From Arsenophonus sp046530935 (GTDB lineage: Bacteria; Pseudomonadota; Gammaproteobacteria; Enterobacterales; Enterobacteriaceae): a stretch of 64,000 nucleotides of DNA. The stretch spans positions 37,055 to 101,054 of the forward strand of contig JBHEQW010000001.1 of NCBI GenBank assembly GCA_046530935.1, read 5' to 3'. Below are positions 52,339 through 61,740 of this stretch, piece by piece (the stretch's first letter is position 1; each line of letters opens with the position of its first letter). A program made the translations under genes and the position numbers. The notes beneath the pieces were generated by a model. It had not been told where the DNA came from. It searched no databases and saw nothing but the letters and a program-made list of their open reading frames with translations.

Positions 52339-53375
52339 TATAATGCCGCGTTATAAAATTGTTCCTTATCTACCACCAGCTGCATCATAGTTTTTTCTAA
52401 CCGATCTATTTGTTGCCGGTGAATTAAGGAAGTTTCAATGGGTTGTGGTTTAATATTTAGTTTTTTAAAAAGTTGATGATCTTTATCTTGTTTTGGATTA
52501 GATGCTGTTAATAACTTACAGCCATAAAAGATAGAATTAGCACCAGCCATAAAGCAGAGTGCTTGCATCTGTTCATTCATCTGATCACGGCCAGCAGAGA
52601 GCCGTACAGAAGAGGTTGGCATCATAATACGTGTAACGGCAATGGTTCGAATAAAGTCAAAAGGATCGACATCTTCATTATTCTCAAGTGGCGTCCCTTT
52701 TATTCTTATTAGCATATTAATCGGCACACTTTCAGGAGCCTTATGTAAATTAGCTAATTGAACCAATAAAGCTGCGCGATCAGTAACCTTTTCACCTAAA
52801 CCGATAATTCCACCAGAACATACTTTCATTCCTGCTTGGCGAACTATATCGATCGTATCTAGTCGATCTTGATAGGTTCGTGTGGTAATGATGTTTTCAT
52901 AAAATTCATGTGAAGTGTCTAAATTATGATTGTAATAATCAAGTCCTGCCTTAGCTAGCCTGCATGCCTGCTGATTATTTAATTTGCCAAGTGTCATACA
53001 GGTTTCTAACCCTAACGCTTTAACTTCTTTTACTATATTTTCTAAATATGGCAAATCTCGTTCATGTGGATTTTGCCAGGCAGCGCCCATACAAAAACGC
53101 GTTGAACCGCCTTTTTTGGCTTGTTTAGCTGACTCGATCACTTGTTGGACTTTTAACAGCCCATTCATTTTTAATCCGGTCTTATAGCGAGCACTTTGTG
53201 AGCAATATTTGCAATCTTCTGGACAGCCACCAGTTTTTATGGAGAGTAAAGTACTAATCTGTATCTGTTGTGGATCAAAATGTTGACGATGAACTTTTTG
53301 AGCTTGAAAAAGTAATAAAAAAAAAGGTAAATCAAATAATATTTTTGCCTGACTAAGAGTCCATGATTTTTTCAT
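52338..53375 (-). CDS. bioB: Biotin synthase
   Basis: BioB is the radical SAM enzyme that inserts sulfur into dethiobiotin. The 345-residue protein (346 in E. coli) has the 4Fe-4S motif CPEDCKYCSQSARY near residue 50 (CxxxCxxC), the [2Fe-2S]-ligand region with CMGAAWQ, CMTLG and CSGGIIGLGE, and the arginine in SSVRLSAGR. It starts MKKSWTLSQAKILFDLPFFL, as in enterics. It is the first gene of the minus-strand operon and faces bioA across the operator region. Confidence 0.97.
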   Translation of the reverse strand: MKKSWTLSQAKILFDLPFFLLLFQAQKVHRQHFDPQQIQISTLLSIKTGGCPEDCKYCSQSARYKTGLKMNGLLKVQQVIESAKQAKKGGSTRFCMGAAWQNPHERDLPYLENIVKEVKALGLETCMTLGKLNNQQACRLAKAGLDYYNHNLDTSHEFYENIITTRTYQDRLDTIDIVRQAGMKVCSGGIIGLGEKVTDRAALLVQLANLHKAPESVPINMLIRIKGTPLENNEDVDPFDFIRTIAVTRIMMPTSSVRLSAGRDQMNEQMQALCFMAGANSIFYGCKLLTASNPKQDKDHQLFKKLNIKPQPIETSLIHRQQIDRLEKTMMQLVVDKEQFYNAAL

Positions 53376-53410
53376 TTATAAATACCATTATATTTTTTTT
53401 TGAAAAAGTA

Positions 53411-53438
53411 TTGTTAGTTTAAATAACTGCGTTATCAT
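53411..53438 (+). promoter_or_regulatory. Predicted bioA promoter
   Basis: TTGTTA (53411-53416) and TATCAT (53433-53438) are 16 bp apart. The transcript would begin at about 53445, in the first units of the tandem array, 115 bp before bioA. The -10 abuts the left operator half-site. Confidence 0.5.
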
Positions 53439-53554
53439 GTCAACTAAAATTAACTAAAATTAACTAAAATTAACTAAAATTAACTAAAATTAATTAAAAT
53501 TAAGTAAAATTAACTAAAATTAGGTAAAATTAACTAAAACTAAATTAGTTGACA
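53438..53554. promoter_or_regulatory. bio operator half-sites flanking a 10-bp tandem array
   Basis: TGTCAACTAA (53438-53447) and its perfect inverted copy TTAGTTGACA (53545-53554) resemble the half-sites of the E. coli bio operator (TTGTAAACC...GGTTTACAA). Between them are ten tandem 10-bp units (53441-53540), mostly TAACTAAAAT with variants. In E. coli the half-sites are adjacent within one palindrome; here 97 bp separate them. Binding by BirA is not shown by sequence. Confidence 0.65.
53441..53540. repeat. Ten-unit 10-bp tandem repeat in the bio control region
   Basis: The units are CAACTAAAAT, then TAACTAAAAT four times, TAATTAAAAT, TAAGTAAAAT, TAACTAAAAT, TAGGTAAAAT and TAACTAAAAC. The first unit contains part of the left operator half-site, so the array probably grew from it by slippage. 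Confidence 0.95.
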
Positions 53555-53555
53555 A
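53527..53555 (-). promoter_or_regulatory. Predicted bioBFCD promoter
   Basis: On the minus strand TTGTCA (53550-53555) and TAATTT (53527-53532) are 17 bp apart. The -35 box is part of the right operator half-site. The transcript would run across the tandem array before bioB, 150 bp away. Confidence 0.5.
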
Positions 53556-53561
53556 GATAAA

Positions 53562-54836
53562 ATGAAACTCGATGATATTAGTTTTGATGCTAAACATATT
53601 TGGCACCCATACACTTCAATGACAAAGCCAATACCGGTTTATCCTATCGTGCGAGCATCAGGTGTAGAACTTGAATTAGCCGATGGTAGAAAATTGATTG
53701 ATGGCATGTCTTCTTGGTGGGCAGCAATTCATGGCTATAATCACCCAGCACTCAATCAAGCAGCTACAGATCAATTAACAAAAATGTCCCATGTTATGTT
53801 TGGTGGTATCATGCATAAGGCAGCGACTGATTTGTGCCGACAATTAATCGATATAACTGATGATAAATTAGAGTGTATTTTTCTAGCTGACTCTGGCTCA
53901 GTAGCTGTAGAGGTAGCATTAAAAATGGCATTGCAATATTGGCATGCACAAGGCGAAACTCGCCACCAGTTTATTGCTTTAGAACGAGGTTATCATGGTG
54001 ACACCTTTGGTGCTATGTCAGTTTGCGATCCGGAAAATTCAATGCATAGCCTTTATCATGGATATCTGCCTTCGCATTTTTTCGTTCAAGCTCCTCAATG
54101 CGGGTTTTATCAGCAATGGGAAACCGATTATTTGATCCCATTACAAAAAATGTTAACCGAACAAGCTGATAAAATTGCAGCTATTATCGTTGAGCCAATC
54201 ATTCAGGGAGCTGGTGGTATGCGAATTTATCATCCCAATTATTTAACGGCAGTAAGAAAATTATGCGATCGTTATAATATTTTGCTGATTGCTGATGAAA
54301 TAGCCACTGGTTTTGGCCGTACTGGTAAATTATTTGCTTGTCAACATAGTGCAATTACACCTGATATTTTGTGTTTAGGTAAAGCACTAACTGGTGGGTA
54401 TCTCACTCTATCAGCTACTTTAACAAGCCGGCATATCGCAGATACCATCAGTCAAGGTAAAGCAAGCTGTTTTATGCATGGGCCTACTTTTATGGGGAAT
54501 CCATTAGCCTGTGCAATCGCTAATGCGAACATCACCTTATTAAGGAATAGCCCATGGGAAAAATGGGTAAAAGATATTGAAACTCAATTGATTGCCGAAC
54601 TCCTTCCACTGCAAGATCAACCACAAGTTGCTGATGTACGTGTGTTAGGTGCAATCGGTGTCGTTGAAATGAAAAGCCAGATCAATATATGTAAATTACA
54701 AAGTTATTTTGTTTCTGAGGGGGTATGGATCAGACCATTTGGTAAATTAATTTATCTAATGCCACCATATATCATTACCGCCGAACAGTTGAGCAATTTA
54801 ACAAAAGCGATAAAAAAAATAGTTATTAAATTGTAA
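53562..54836 (+). CDS. bioA: Adenosylmethionine-8-amino-7-oxononanoate aminotransferase
   Basis: BioA converts KAPA to DAPA with SAM as unusual amino donor and PLP as cofactor. The 424-residue protein (429 in E. coli) starts MKLDDISFDAKHIWHPYTSM, has DGMSSWWAAIHGYNHP, ALERGYHGDTFGAMSVCDP, IVEPIIQGAGGMRIYHP, the PLP-binding DEIATGFGRTGKLFACQH, and the Schiff-base lysine in CLGKALTGGYLTL (about residue 273). It is transcribed away from bioB. The start has no clear Shine-Dalgarno sequence and lies 7 bp from the right operator half-site. Its end faces pgl across 12 bp. Confidence 0.97.
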   Translation: MKLDDISFDAKHIWHPYTSMTKPIPVYPIVRASGVELELADGRKLIDGMSSWWAAIHGYNHPALNQAATDQLTKMSHVMFGGIMHKAATDLCRQLIDITDDKLECIFLADSGSVAVEVALKMALQYWHAQGETRHQFIALERGYHGDTFGAMSVCDPENSMHSLYHGYLPSHFFVQAPQCGFYQQWETDYLIPLQKMLTEQADKIAAIIVEPIIQGAGGMRIYHPNYLTAVRKLCDRYNILLIADEIATGFGRTGKLFACQHSAITPDILCLGKALTGGYLTLSATLTSRHIADTISQGKASCFMHGPTFMGNPLACAIANANITLLRNSPWEKWVKDIETQLIAELLPLQDQPQVADVRVLGAIGVVEMKSQINICKLQSYFVSEGVWIRPFGKLIYLMPPYIITAEQLSNLTKAIKKIVIKL

Positions 54837-54848
54837 ATTAAAAATATT

Positions 54849-55841
54849 TTAGTTTTTAATTGAATGAGTTATTATCCACATTGGACCTTTACTAACCGGA
54901 TAACGACCTAATGTGTGTAACATGCCAGTAACCGTATCTATTTTATAAACTGCAATATGATTAGATTTTTGGCCTGCAGCTAATAAAAAATTACCACTTT
55001 GATCAATATTAAAACCACGTGGTTGAGTTTCTGTTGCATAAGCCATCATAGGCAATAATTCGAGTCCATCGGCTATTACCTCGAAGTGCCGAATAATACT
55101 GGAAGAACGTTCACTAGCATAAAGATGCCTGCCATTTGGAGTAATATGGATATCTGCAGCCCAAGGTTTACATTCCGATCCGATTGGTAAAATGTTATAA
55201 ATTTGCTTTTGCTGATAAGGTTCAAATGCAGAGTAAACATTAATTGTTGCATCTAACTCATTTAAACAATAAAAAGCGTTCTGGTTTGGTAAAAATGCCA
55301 AATGACGTGGTCCTGCACCTTTATTAGTCTTGATCCGTTGAGCAACATGTTCAATTAAATATCCATTGTTATTAATAAAATAAATACGAATATAATCTTC
55401 CCCTAGACAAGGGACAAACAAGCGTAAATTATCAAAACTTACTCCAGAAGAATGAGGATGTTTTAAATTATCAATAATTTGAATTGGTGATTGAGGGATC
55501 CCATTTTGATCAACCGGCAACACAATTAAATTGCCTTGATGATAGCAGGAAATAAATAGCCAACGACCAAGTTTATCAAGTTCAATATGTGTTGGCATGC
55601 CTGGAATAGATGTAATAGTCTTTTGGTTGAGTTTTCCTTCAGATGAAATAAGATAAGTAATAATCGCAAAATCAGGACGAATACCAACATAAAGGTGTCG
55701 ACCATCACGACCAATCTGCATCGGTTGTGCTTCACCAACTAATGTTAACTGTTGCAATAATGTTAGTTTGCCTTTTTCATCAATTGACCAAACATAAATT
55801 TGCTTATTTTCTGGACTTGCAACATACACCACCTGTTTCAT
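54849..55841 (-). CDS. pgl: 6-phosphogluconolactonase
   Basis: Pgl hydrolyses 6-phosphogluconolactone in the oxidative pentose phosphate pathway. This is the YbhE-type seven-bladed propeller of 330 residues (331 in E. coli). It starts MKQVVYVASPENKQIYVWSI and contains RPDFAIITYLI, HPHSSGVSFDNLRLFVPCLG, GAGPRHLAFLPNQNAFYCLN, WAADIHITPNGRHLYASERS and the ending KGPMWIITHSI. Position next to bioA is shared with enterics (pgl and bio are near each other). Zwf and gnd are not in the window. Confidence 0.96.
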   Translation of the reverse strand: MKQVVYVASPENKQIYVWSIDEKGKLTLLQQLTLVGEAQPMQIGRDGRHLYVGIRPDFAIITYLISSEGKLNQKTITSIPGMPTHIELDKLGRWLFISCYHQGNLIVLPVDQNGIPQSPIQIIDNLKHPHSSGVSFDNLRLFVPCLGEDYIRIYFINNNGYLIEHVAQRIKTNKGAGPRHLAFLPNQNAFYCLNELDATINVYSAFEPYQQKQIYNILPIGSECKPWAADIHITPNGRHLYASERSSSIIRHFEVIADGLELLPMMAYATETQPRGFNIDQSGNFLLAAGQKSNHIAVYKIDTVTGMLHTLGRYPVSKGPMWIITHSIKN

Positions 55842-56089
55842 TGATTAACTCCTCAGAAATAATTTAACAAAACAGCTATAATTATCATACCTGATTTGAT
55901 ACTAAATAATCATAAAAATAGCATAATAATTAAAACTAACAGTTAAAAAATTTTTTATCAGCTGACCTTTATGTAAAAATGATGAATTTTTATAAATTAT
56001 TAGTATCTAACTAAACTTGTAGTTATATTTATTTTTTTATCTATAAAGGTAAAGATCAAGAACTGCTGCATCTATCTTGATGACTAATT
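55842..56089. other. Intergenic sequence upstream of pgl
   Basis: Very AT-rich; must hold the pgl promoter on the minus strand. Nothing distinct is seen before the IS remnant. Confidence 0.35.
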
Positions 56090-57490
56090 TTGTAAATGAT
56101 TTCAACAACAGAGAGATAATATGCTATGAAAAGCCTACTCTACAGATATCTGCTAAAGCAGATATTTACATATTGTATCTTGTATGAACTCATGTGTAAT
56201 GTTGGCTAGACAGCTAGGAATACTACCGGCATTAAGTCGTCTCAGCTCTATGTCATGCTCCAATAAAACAACATGAACGCCTCTTTAATTGATTGACAGG
56301 CATCTATCCCTGACGTCAGTAATAATTATTTATCACGGCAAACTACACAGACTAATATTGGTGATGTTGAGATTAAACTGCCTAATATGATGGATCTTAG
56401 TGGCAACAGAATTTTCTTCATAACAGGTTGTTGCTAAAGTCTTATTTGATGCCTGCAAAAAAAGCGTTGAAGAGTTTCTATATCATGGCTGTGTATCCAT
56501 GAGGTATATTTATCAGTGATTTTTATAAGTCTATTTATTGGCGATTGGCGGTTTTCTATTGAAAAAACGCCAGATATTTTTTCTACACAACTATCAGTAG
56601 GCTGAAACAGAAATAGCTTGAATAGCACAGGCAATAGTGCCTATGTGATTATAAGTTATACGCAATATGGTTTTTTGTGTTTATTGCATATATTTTCTCA
56701 GGAAATATGATCCAAGTTGTCTACTTCTCCAGTATTGGCGTAATTGAGTATGGACGTAATAAACTAGTTGTAGTTGAAGATAATTATCTAAAGTCAAAAA
56801 CAAACTATTAACAGAATTTCTTAATAAGAATAAAAAATGAGCATGTGCCTTAAATGTATCTTCTATGCTTGTTATGTTGAAAACATCTGGACACGAACTA
56901 ATACCATTTTATTGTATACAATTGGTTTTTGGAATACAATAACAAAGATATCCACAGAAACATAGTGCCAACGTTAGTTATTAGGCATACAAAACAGATA
57001 ATATCCTGTCTTTATTACCCAAAGGCATAGACCAAAAAATTAAGGATGAGTTTAGAGGAATTGGTCTGGCTAGCAAAAAGATGTGATGCCTCTAATAACA
57101 CCATTGATATTTTATGTGCAAGACTTTCAGAAAAGTATTCTGCAGCAATAGCAATGAAAATGCCGTGGGAAGATCAAGAATAACTGCTGATATTCTATGA
57201 CTTTCTCTCAGAGCACTGTCAATCAATAGAGCAATAAATTTGATTGAATCGATTTTGCGACATGAAGCTACTGAATCGTTGCGCAAAGAACTGTAATTTA
57301 AGAAAAACAACCATTTCAATCATATTTAAGTTGTTTTCTCCGTCTGTTCTGAAAAATAAAAACACCATATGGAATAATAGGAGATTTGATCTTCTGTGGA
57401 TCTACAAACTCATTGTGCTAAATAAACGTCTAATTTAAAGATATAGAACAGGTTCACCAAGCATCAGAGCAGATGCCGTAGTTTGAACAT
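56090..57490 (+). mobile_element. Decayed IS256-like element, near full length
   Basis: Plus-strand fragments recur in order with other copies: ACAGAGAGATAATATGC leader (56108), GGTGATGTTGAGATTAAACT (56363), a WLE-HRQCLCDYKLY fragment (56610), VVVEDNYLKSKTNY (56770; family VEDGYRESEA), and KNNHFNHI near 57310. Closed frames throughout. One of the longest copies of this family in the window. Confidence 0.65.
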
Positions 57491-57862
57491 CATACATTAT
57501 GATTTGTTAATAACTAACTGTATAAGATAAATATATTATATGGATGAATAGAACATCTTCCTTAAACTTTTTATGAATAGGCAAGATCGTTTTTACCATT
57601 TAATTTTCCAGCAATAATTTTGTTTTTAATAGTATAAAAAATTAATCAAAGTATTGTACTATAATTAGCACATATCAGCAATGGTTATTAATTGTTTATA
57701 GTATTGTTGTTTTTCAACAAATAGCTTTAGCTTGTGGTTTATTCACTATTGAAAAAGATTTTAATAATAAAGAAACATACTAAATTAAAAAAATATATAA
57801 CTTACAACTGTTGACTAAGTTTAAATTACAAAAGATTTTGCCAATTATGAGGTATATGCTAA
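57491..57862. other. Region upstream of recB
   Basis: About 370 bp with no recognisable gene; ptrA, which precedes recB in E. coli, is not visible. TGAGGTATATGCTAAGTG supplies a GAGG ribosome-binding site 10 nt before the recB GTG. TACTATAATTAG near 57657 could be a -10 element. Confidence 0.4.
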
Positions 57863-60800
57863 GTGAGTAATAGGCGAATACAAAAATACAAGCTAGATCC
57901 TTATTGTTTACCTCTTTATGGCCATAGATTGATAGAAGCTTCAGCAGGAACAGGAAAAACCTATACAATAGCTTTACTCTATTTGAGATTATTATTAGGT
58001 ATTGGGCGAAAAAATGCATTTTTTCGCCCATTAAGTGTTGAAGAGATTTTAGTGGTTACCTTTACTGAAGCGGCAACCGATGCGCTACGATCACGTATTC
58101 GCTACAATATTCATCAGATGAAAATGGCTTGTATTAGAGATGGCATTGGTTTTGATGAAAATTCAATATTCAGAATATTGCTATCTTCTCTTTCAGATAA
58201 AAATAAGGCTGTTCAATTGTTAATTGCTGCTGAACGTCAAATGAATGAGGCGGCAATTTATACAATTCATGGGTTCTGTCAACGCGTGTTGCTGCATAAC
58301 GCTTTTGAGTCAGGTATGCTATTTGAGCAATCAATAATAAAAGATGAACATCTCTTACAGAGACAGGCTTGTGCTGATTTTTGGCGTTGTAACTTCTATC
58401 CAATGGATTATTATATATCAAAAGTTATAGTTGACGAATGGAGTGATCCAGAAGCACTTTTAACTGAAATAAAGCCTTATTTACAAGGCGATATTCCGAC
58501 TTTTCTTAATCAGCCTATTGAAACTCAATCAATAAATCAACATCATCAAATCTTAATTGATATGATAAAAAAAGTAAAAGTTTTATGGCTTTTAAATTCA
58601 TCAAGCTTCATTAATTTAATTACTAATTCATCTATTAACAAACGTAGTTATAGTCGCAGTAATTTATCGAATTGGTTAATATCTGTGACTACTTGGGCAC
58701 AGTCATCAACAGTTGATTATAAGATACCTAAAGAATTGGCACGTTTTTCCCAATCTGAACTGATAGATAAAACATCGTCAAGTAATGTGCCAGAGCATAA
58801 AGTTTTTATTGCTATTGATAATTTGTTGCAACAATCACTTACATTACGCAACCTTATTATTTCAAAAGCTATTATTAATGTTCGTCAAAGAATACTTAAG
58901 GAAAAAAAACGACGTGGAGAGATTGGATTTGATGATTTGTTAAGTCATTTAGATCAGGCATTACATGCAGAAGCTGGAGATCAATTAGCTAACGTGATCC
59001 GCAATCATTACCCAGTTGTTATGGTTGATGAATTTCAAGATACTGATCCACAACAATATCGAATTTTTCAACGCATTTATCATGGAAAAAATCATTGTTG
59101 TTTGCTATTTATTGGCGATCCAAAACAAGCTATTTATGCTTTTCGTGGTGCGGATATTTTTACTTATCTTAAAGCTAAAAATCAGATTGAATCACATTAT
59201 ACTCTTGATATTAATAGACGTTCTTCATCAAGAATGGTTGCGGCTGTTAATCAATTATTCAGTCTGGCAAAAAACCCATTTTTATTTGAACAAATACCAT
59301 TTAATACAGTTGATTCAGTCTCTTCAAATCAAAATTTATCGTTTATTCATAAAACAGAAAGATTATCAGCTTTAAATTTTAATTATTTAAATAAAGAATT
59401 TGTTTCAACCTTGGATTATCAACAAACAATGGCTTACCAGTGTGCTAGTCAAATTTGTGATTGGCTTAAAGAGAGCGAGAATGGAACAACCTGGTTATAT
59501 CGAGGTGATCTTAAACAGCCTGTAACTGCTGGGGATATTATGGTGTTAGTTAGAAGCCGTCACGAAGCAGCAATAATACGAGAAGCATTAAATAAATTTA
59601 ATATTTCGTCAGTTTTTCTTTCTAATCAAGAAAGCGTTTTTGCTACTCATGAAGCACGAGAAATATTATGGTTATTACAAGCCATGATCTCACCAGAAAA
59701 GGAGCAAAATCTACGTTGTGGATTGGCTACTCGTTTAATTGGGTTAAGTGCACAAGATATTGAGAAATTAAATCAGGATGAAAATCAGTGGGAGATGAGG
59801 GTTGAAGAGTTTGCCAATTATTTATTGATTTGGCAGCGACATGGTATTTTTTCTGCATTGCGAGCTATTATGATTAACCATAGGATTGCTGAAAATCTAT
59901 TAATAGATCATATGGATGGTGAAAGGCGCTTGATGGATTTGATGCATTTAACTGAATTACTACAAGAAGCTGAATTACAACTTGAAAGTGAGCATGCTCT
60001 AATTCGTTGGTTAGCTCATCAGATCGAACAACCAGATCTTTTAGTAGAAAATCAGCAAATACGTTTAAAGAATGATAATCACTTGGTTAGTATTAGCACT
60101 ATACATAAATCTAAAGGCTTAGAATACCCAATTATTTGGTTACCTTTTGCCTGTCAATTCTCGCAGAAAAAATTGGCTGCTTTTCATGATCGTGATAATT
60201 TTCAATTATGCCTTGATCTAACTCAACATAAAGAGAGTATTAAGTTGGCTAATGAAGAGCGTTTAGCTGAAGATTTGCGGCTCCTATATGTTGCACTAAC
60301 GCGCTCAGTTTATCATTGTAGTGTTGGTATAGCCCCTTTAGTAAAAGGGCGGCTTAATAGGGAAAGTGGTTATACTGATTTGCATCAAAGCGCATTAGGT
60401 TACTTATTGCAAAATGGGCAACCAGGTAATGCAACATTATTATGTAATGCTTTAGGCAAATTAGTGAGTGAAAATATTAGTATCACACCAATTAATAATA
60501 TTAAATTATCTCCTTGGTACCCCAAGAAAAATAAACCAATGAAATTATTGGCTAAAAATTTTACAGGTCAGATTCAAAATACATGGCGTGTTACTAGCTA
60601 TTCAGGATTAACCTATCATGATAGAAATTCATTCTCTGATAAAATTAGTATTAATGATATAAATATTGAGATTGGCATACAAGATTTAGCACCAAAAATC
60701 AATGCTGATGCGCAAGTTGATGCCTTATTAGTTCAAGGTGAAATAACAGATAGGAGTGTTCATACCTTTCCTAAAGGTGTCACAGCAGGAATTTTTTTGC

Positions 60801-61465
60801 ATTCCCTGTTAGAATTACTGCCATTTAATCAACATCCACAAGAGTCTTGGTTAGCTAAAAAATTAGAACAATCATGTTTTTCTGCTGATTGGGTAAAGGT
60901 TCTTAAGATATGGCTAATAAATATTTTTAATACTCCTTTACTTAATGATGGTTTTAGCTTATCAAAGATCAGGCCTGATCATCAATTAAATGAAATGCAA
61001 TTTCATTTATCAATAGAAAAATTATTATTGCCATCTTCATTAGATATGCTAGCTAATCGATATGATGTTTTATCTCAACGTTGCCAACCATTTAGTTTTG
61101 AGCCAGTAATGGGCGTTTTGAACGGTTATATTGATTTAGTTTTTTTCTACAAAGATAAATTTTATTTGCTTGATTATAAATCAAATTGTTTAGGAGAAAA
61201 TGCTATGGCATATAGCAAGGAAGCAATAGAGAATGCCATGATTGATCATAGATATGATTTACAGTATCAGCTTTATACATTAGCTATGCATCGTTATTTA
61301 CAAAATCGTTTACCTAATTATGATTATAAAAAAAATTTTGGTGGTGTTATCTACCTTTTTTTACGCGGGGTTGATGCTAATAATCCTGGTTATGGTATTT
61401 ATCATACTATTCCAACTTATGCTTTTATTAATAGTCTGGATGAATTATTTAATGGAACTAATTGA
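57863..61465 (+). CDS. recB: Exodeoxyribonuclease V subunit beta (RecB)
   Basis: RecB is the 3'-5' helicase and nuclease subunit of RecBCD, which processes double-strand ends for RecA. The 1200-residue frame (1180 in E. coli) is complete. It has Walker A EASAGTGKTYTIALLYLRLL at about 26-45, VVTFTEAATDALRSRI, motif II MVDEFQDTDPQQYRIF, motif III FIGDPKQAIYAFRGADIF, motif V VSISTIHKSKGLEYPIIWLP, and motif VI LLYVALTRS. The nuclease motif GYIDLVFFYKDKFYLLDYKS with its D and DYK residues is near 1090-1115. The start is GTG. recC and ptrA are not upstream, and no recD frame follows. Confidence 0.97.
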   Translation: MSNRRIQKYKLDPYCLPLYGHRLIEASAGTGKTYTIALLYLRLLLGIGRKNAFFRPLSVEEILVVTFTEAATDALRSRIRYNIHQMKMACIRDGIGFDENSIFRILLSSLSDKNKAVQLLIAAERQMNEAAIYTIHGFCQRVLLHNAFESGMLFEQSIIKDEHLLQRQACADFWRCNFYPMDYYISKVIVDEWSDPEALLTEIKPYLQGDIPTFLNQPIETQSINQHHQILIDMIKKVKVLWLLNSSSFINLITNSSINKRSYSRSNLSNWLISVTTWAQSSTVDYKIPKELARFSQSELIDKTSSSNVPEHKVFIAIDNLLQQSLTLRNLIISKAIINVRQRILKEKKRRGEIGFDDLLSHLDQALHAEAGDQLANVIRNHYPVVMVDEFQDTDPQQYRIFQRIYHGKNHCCLLFIGDPKQAIYAFRGADIFTYLKAKNQIESHYTLDINRRSSSRMVAAVNQLFSLAKNPFLFEQIPFNTVDSVSSNQNLSFIHKTERLSALNFNYLNKEFVSTLDYQQTMAYQCASQICDWLKESENGTTWLYRGDLKQPVTAGDIMVLVRSRHEAAIIREALNKFNISSVFLSNQESVFATHEAREILWLLQAMISPEKEQNLRCGLATRLIGLSAQDIEKLNQDENQWEMRVEEFANYLLIWQRHGIFSALRAIMINHRIAENLLIDHMDGERRLMDLMHLTELLQEAELQLESEHALIRWLAHQIEQPDLLVENQQIRLKNDNHLVSISTIHKSKGLEYPIIWLPFACQFSQKKLAAFHDRDNFQLCLDLTQHKESIKLANEERLAEDLRLLYVALTRSVYHCSVGIAPLVKGRLNRESGYTDLHQSALGYLLQNGQPGNATLLCNALGKLVSENISITPINNIKLSPWYPKKNKPMKLLAKNFTGQIQNTWRVTSYSGLTYHDRNSFSDKISINDINIEIGIQDLAPKINADAQVDALLVQGEITDRSVHTFPKGVTAGIFLHSLLELLPFNQHPQESWLAKKLEQSCFSADWVKVLKIWLINIFNTPLLNDGFSLSKIRPDHQLNEMQFHLSIEKLLLPSSLDMLANRYDVLSQRCQPFSFEPVMGVLNGYIDLVFFYKDKFYLLDYKSNCLGENAMAYSKEAIENAMIDHRYDLQYQLYTLAMHRYLQNRLPNYDYKKNFGGVIYLFLRGVDANNPGYGIYHTIPTYAFINSLDELFNGTN

Positions 61466-61489
61466 GGTGTTATTAGCAAATATTGTCTG

Positions 61490-61740
61490 TATGGTTATCA
61501 GGATATGTTACACTCTGATGCTTCGTAAATCTCTTTTCAATCCTTAAATTAAATGATGGTTACTTCCAGGATCACACCTAAAGTCTCAAGATTAGTGGTA
61601 CAAGCTTTTCTGAGAAGACTGTAATAGCTTAAATACAATTGAAATGCTTGTTTTTCTTGAGCCACAAGTTCTTAGTGCATCGACTTCTAGTAGCTTCAGT
61701 GTATAAAAATTTGATTAAATTCACTTTATAAATCTTGTCA
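61490..61740 (-). mobile_element. IS256-like 3' fragment, minus orientation
   Basis: CTTAAATACAATTGAAATGCTTGTTTTTCTTGAGCCACAAG is the reverse complement of the C-terminal KKNNHFNAI segment shared by other copies, and also recurs in the copy at 2.5 kb. It starts 25 bp after recB. Confidence 0.6.

Noticed and set aside
53441..53540. CRISPR-like regular repeat array
   Set aside because: Units are 10 bp, contiguous, without spacers; it is a simple tandem repeat in the bio control region.
59016..59375. 119-codon frame inside recB
   Set aside because: It is an out-of-frame shadow of recB, whose own frame carries all helicase motifs.
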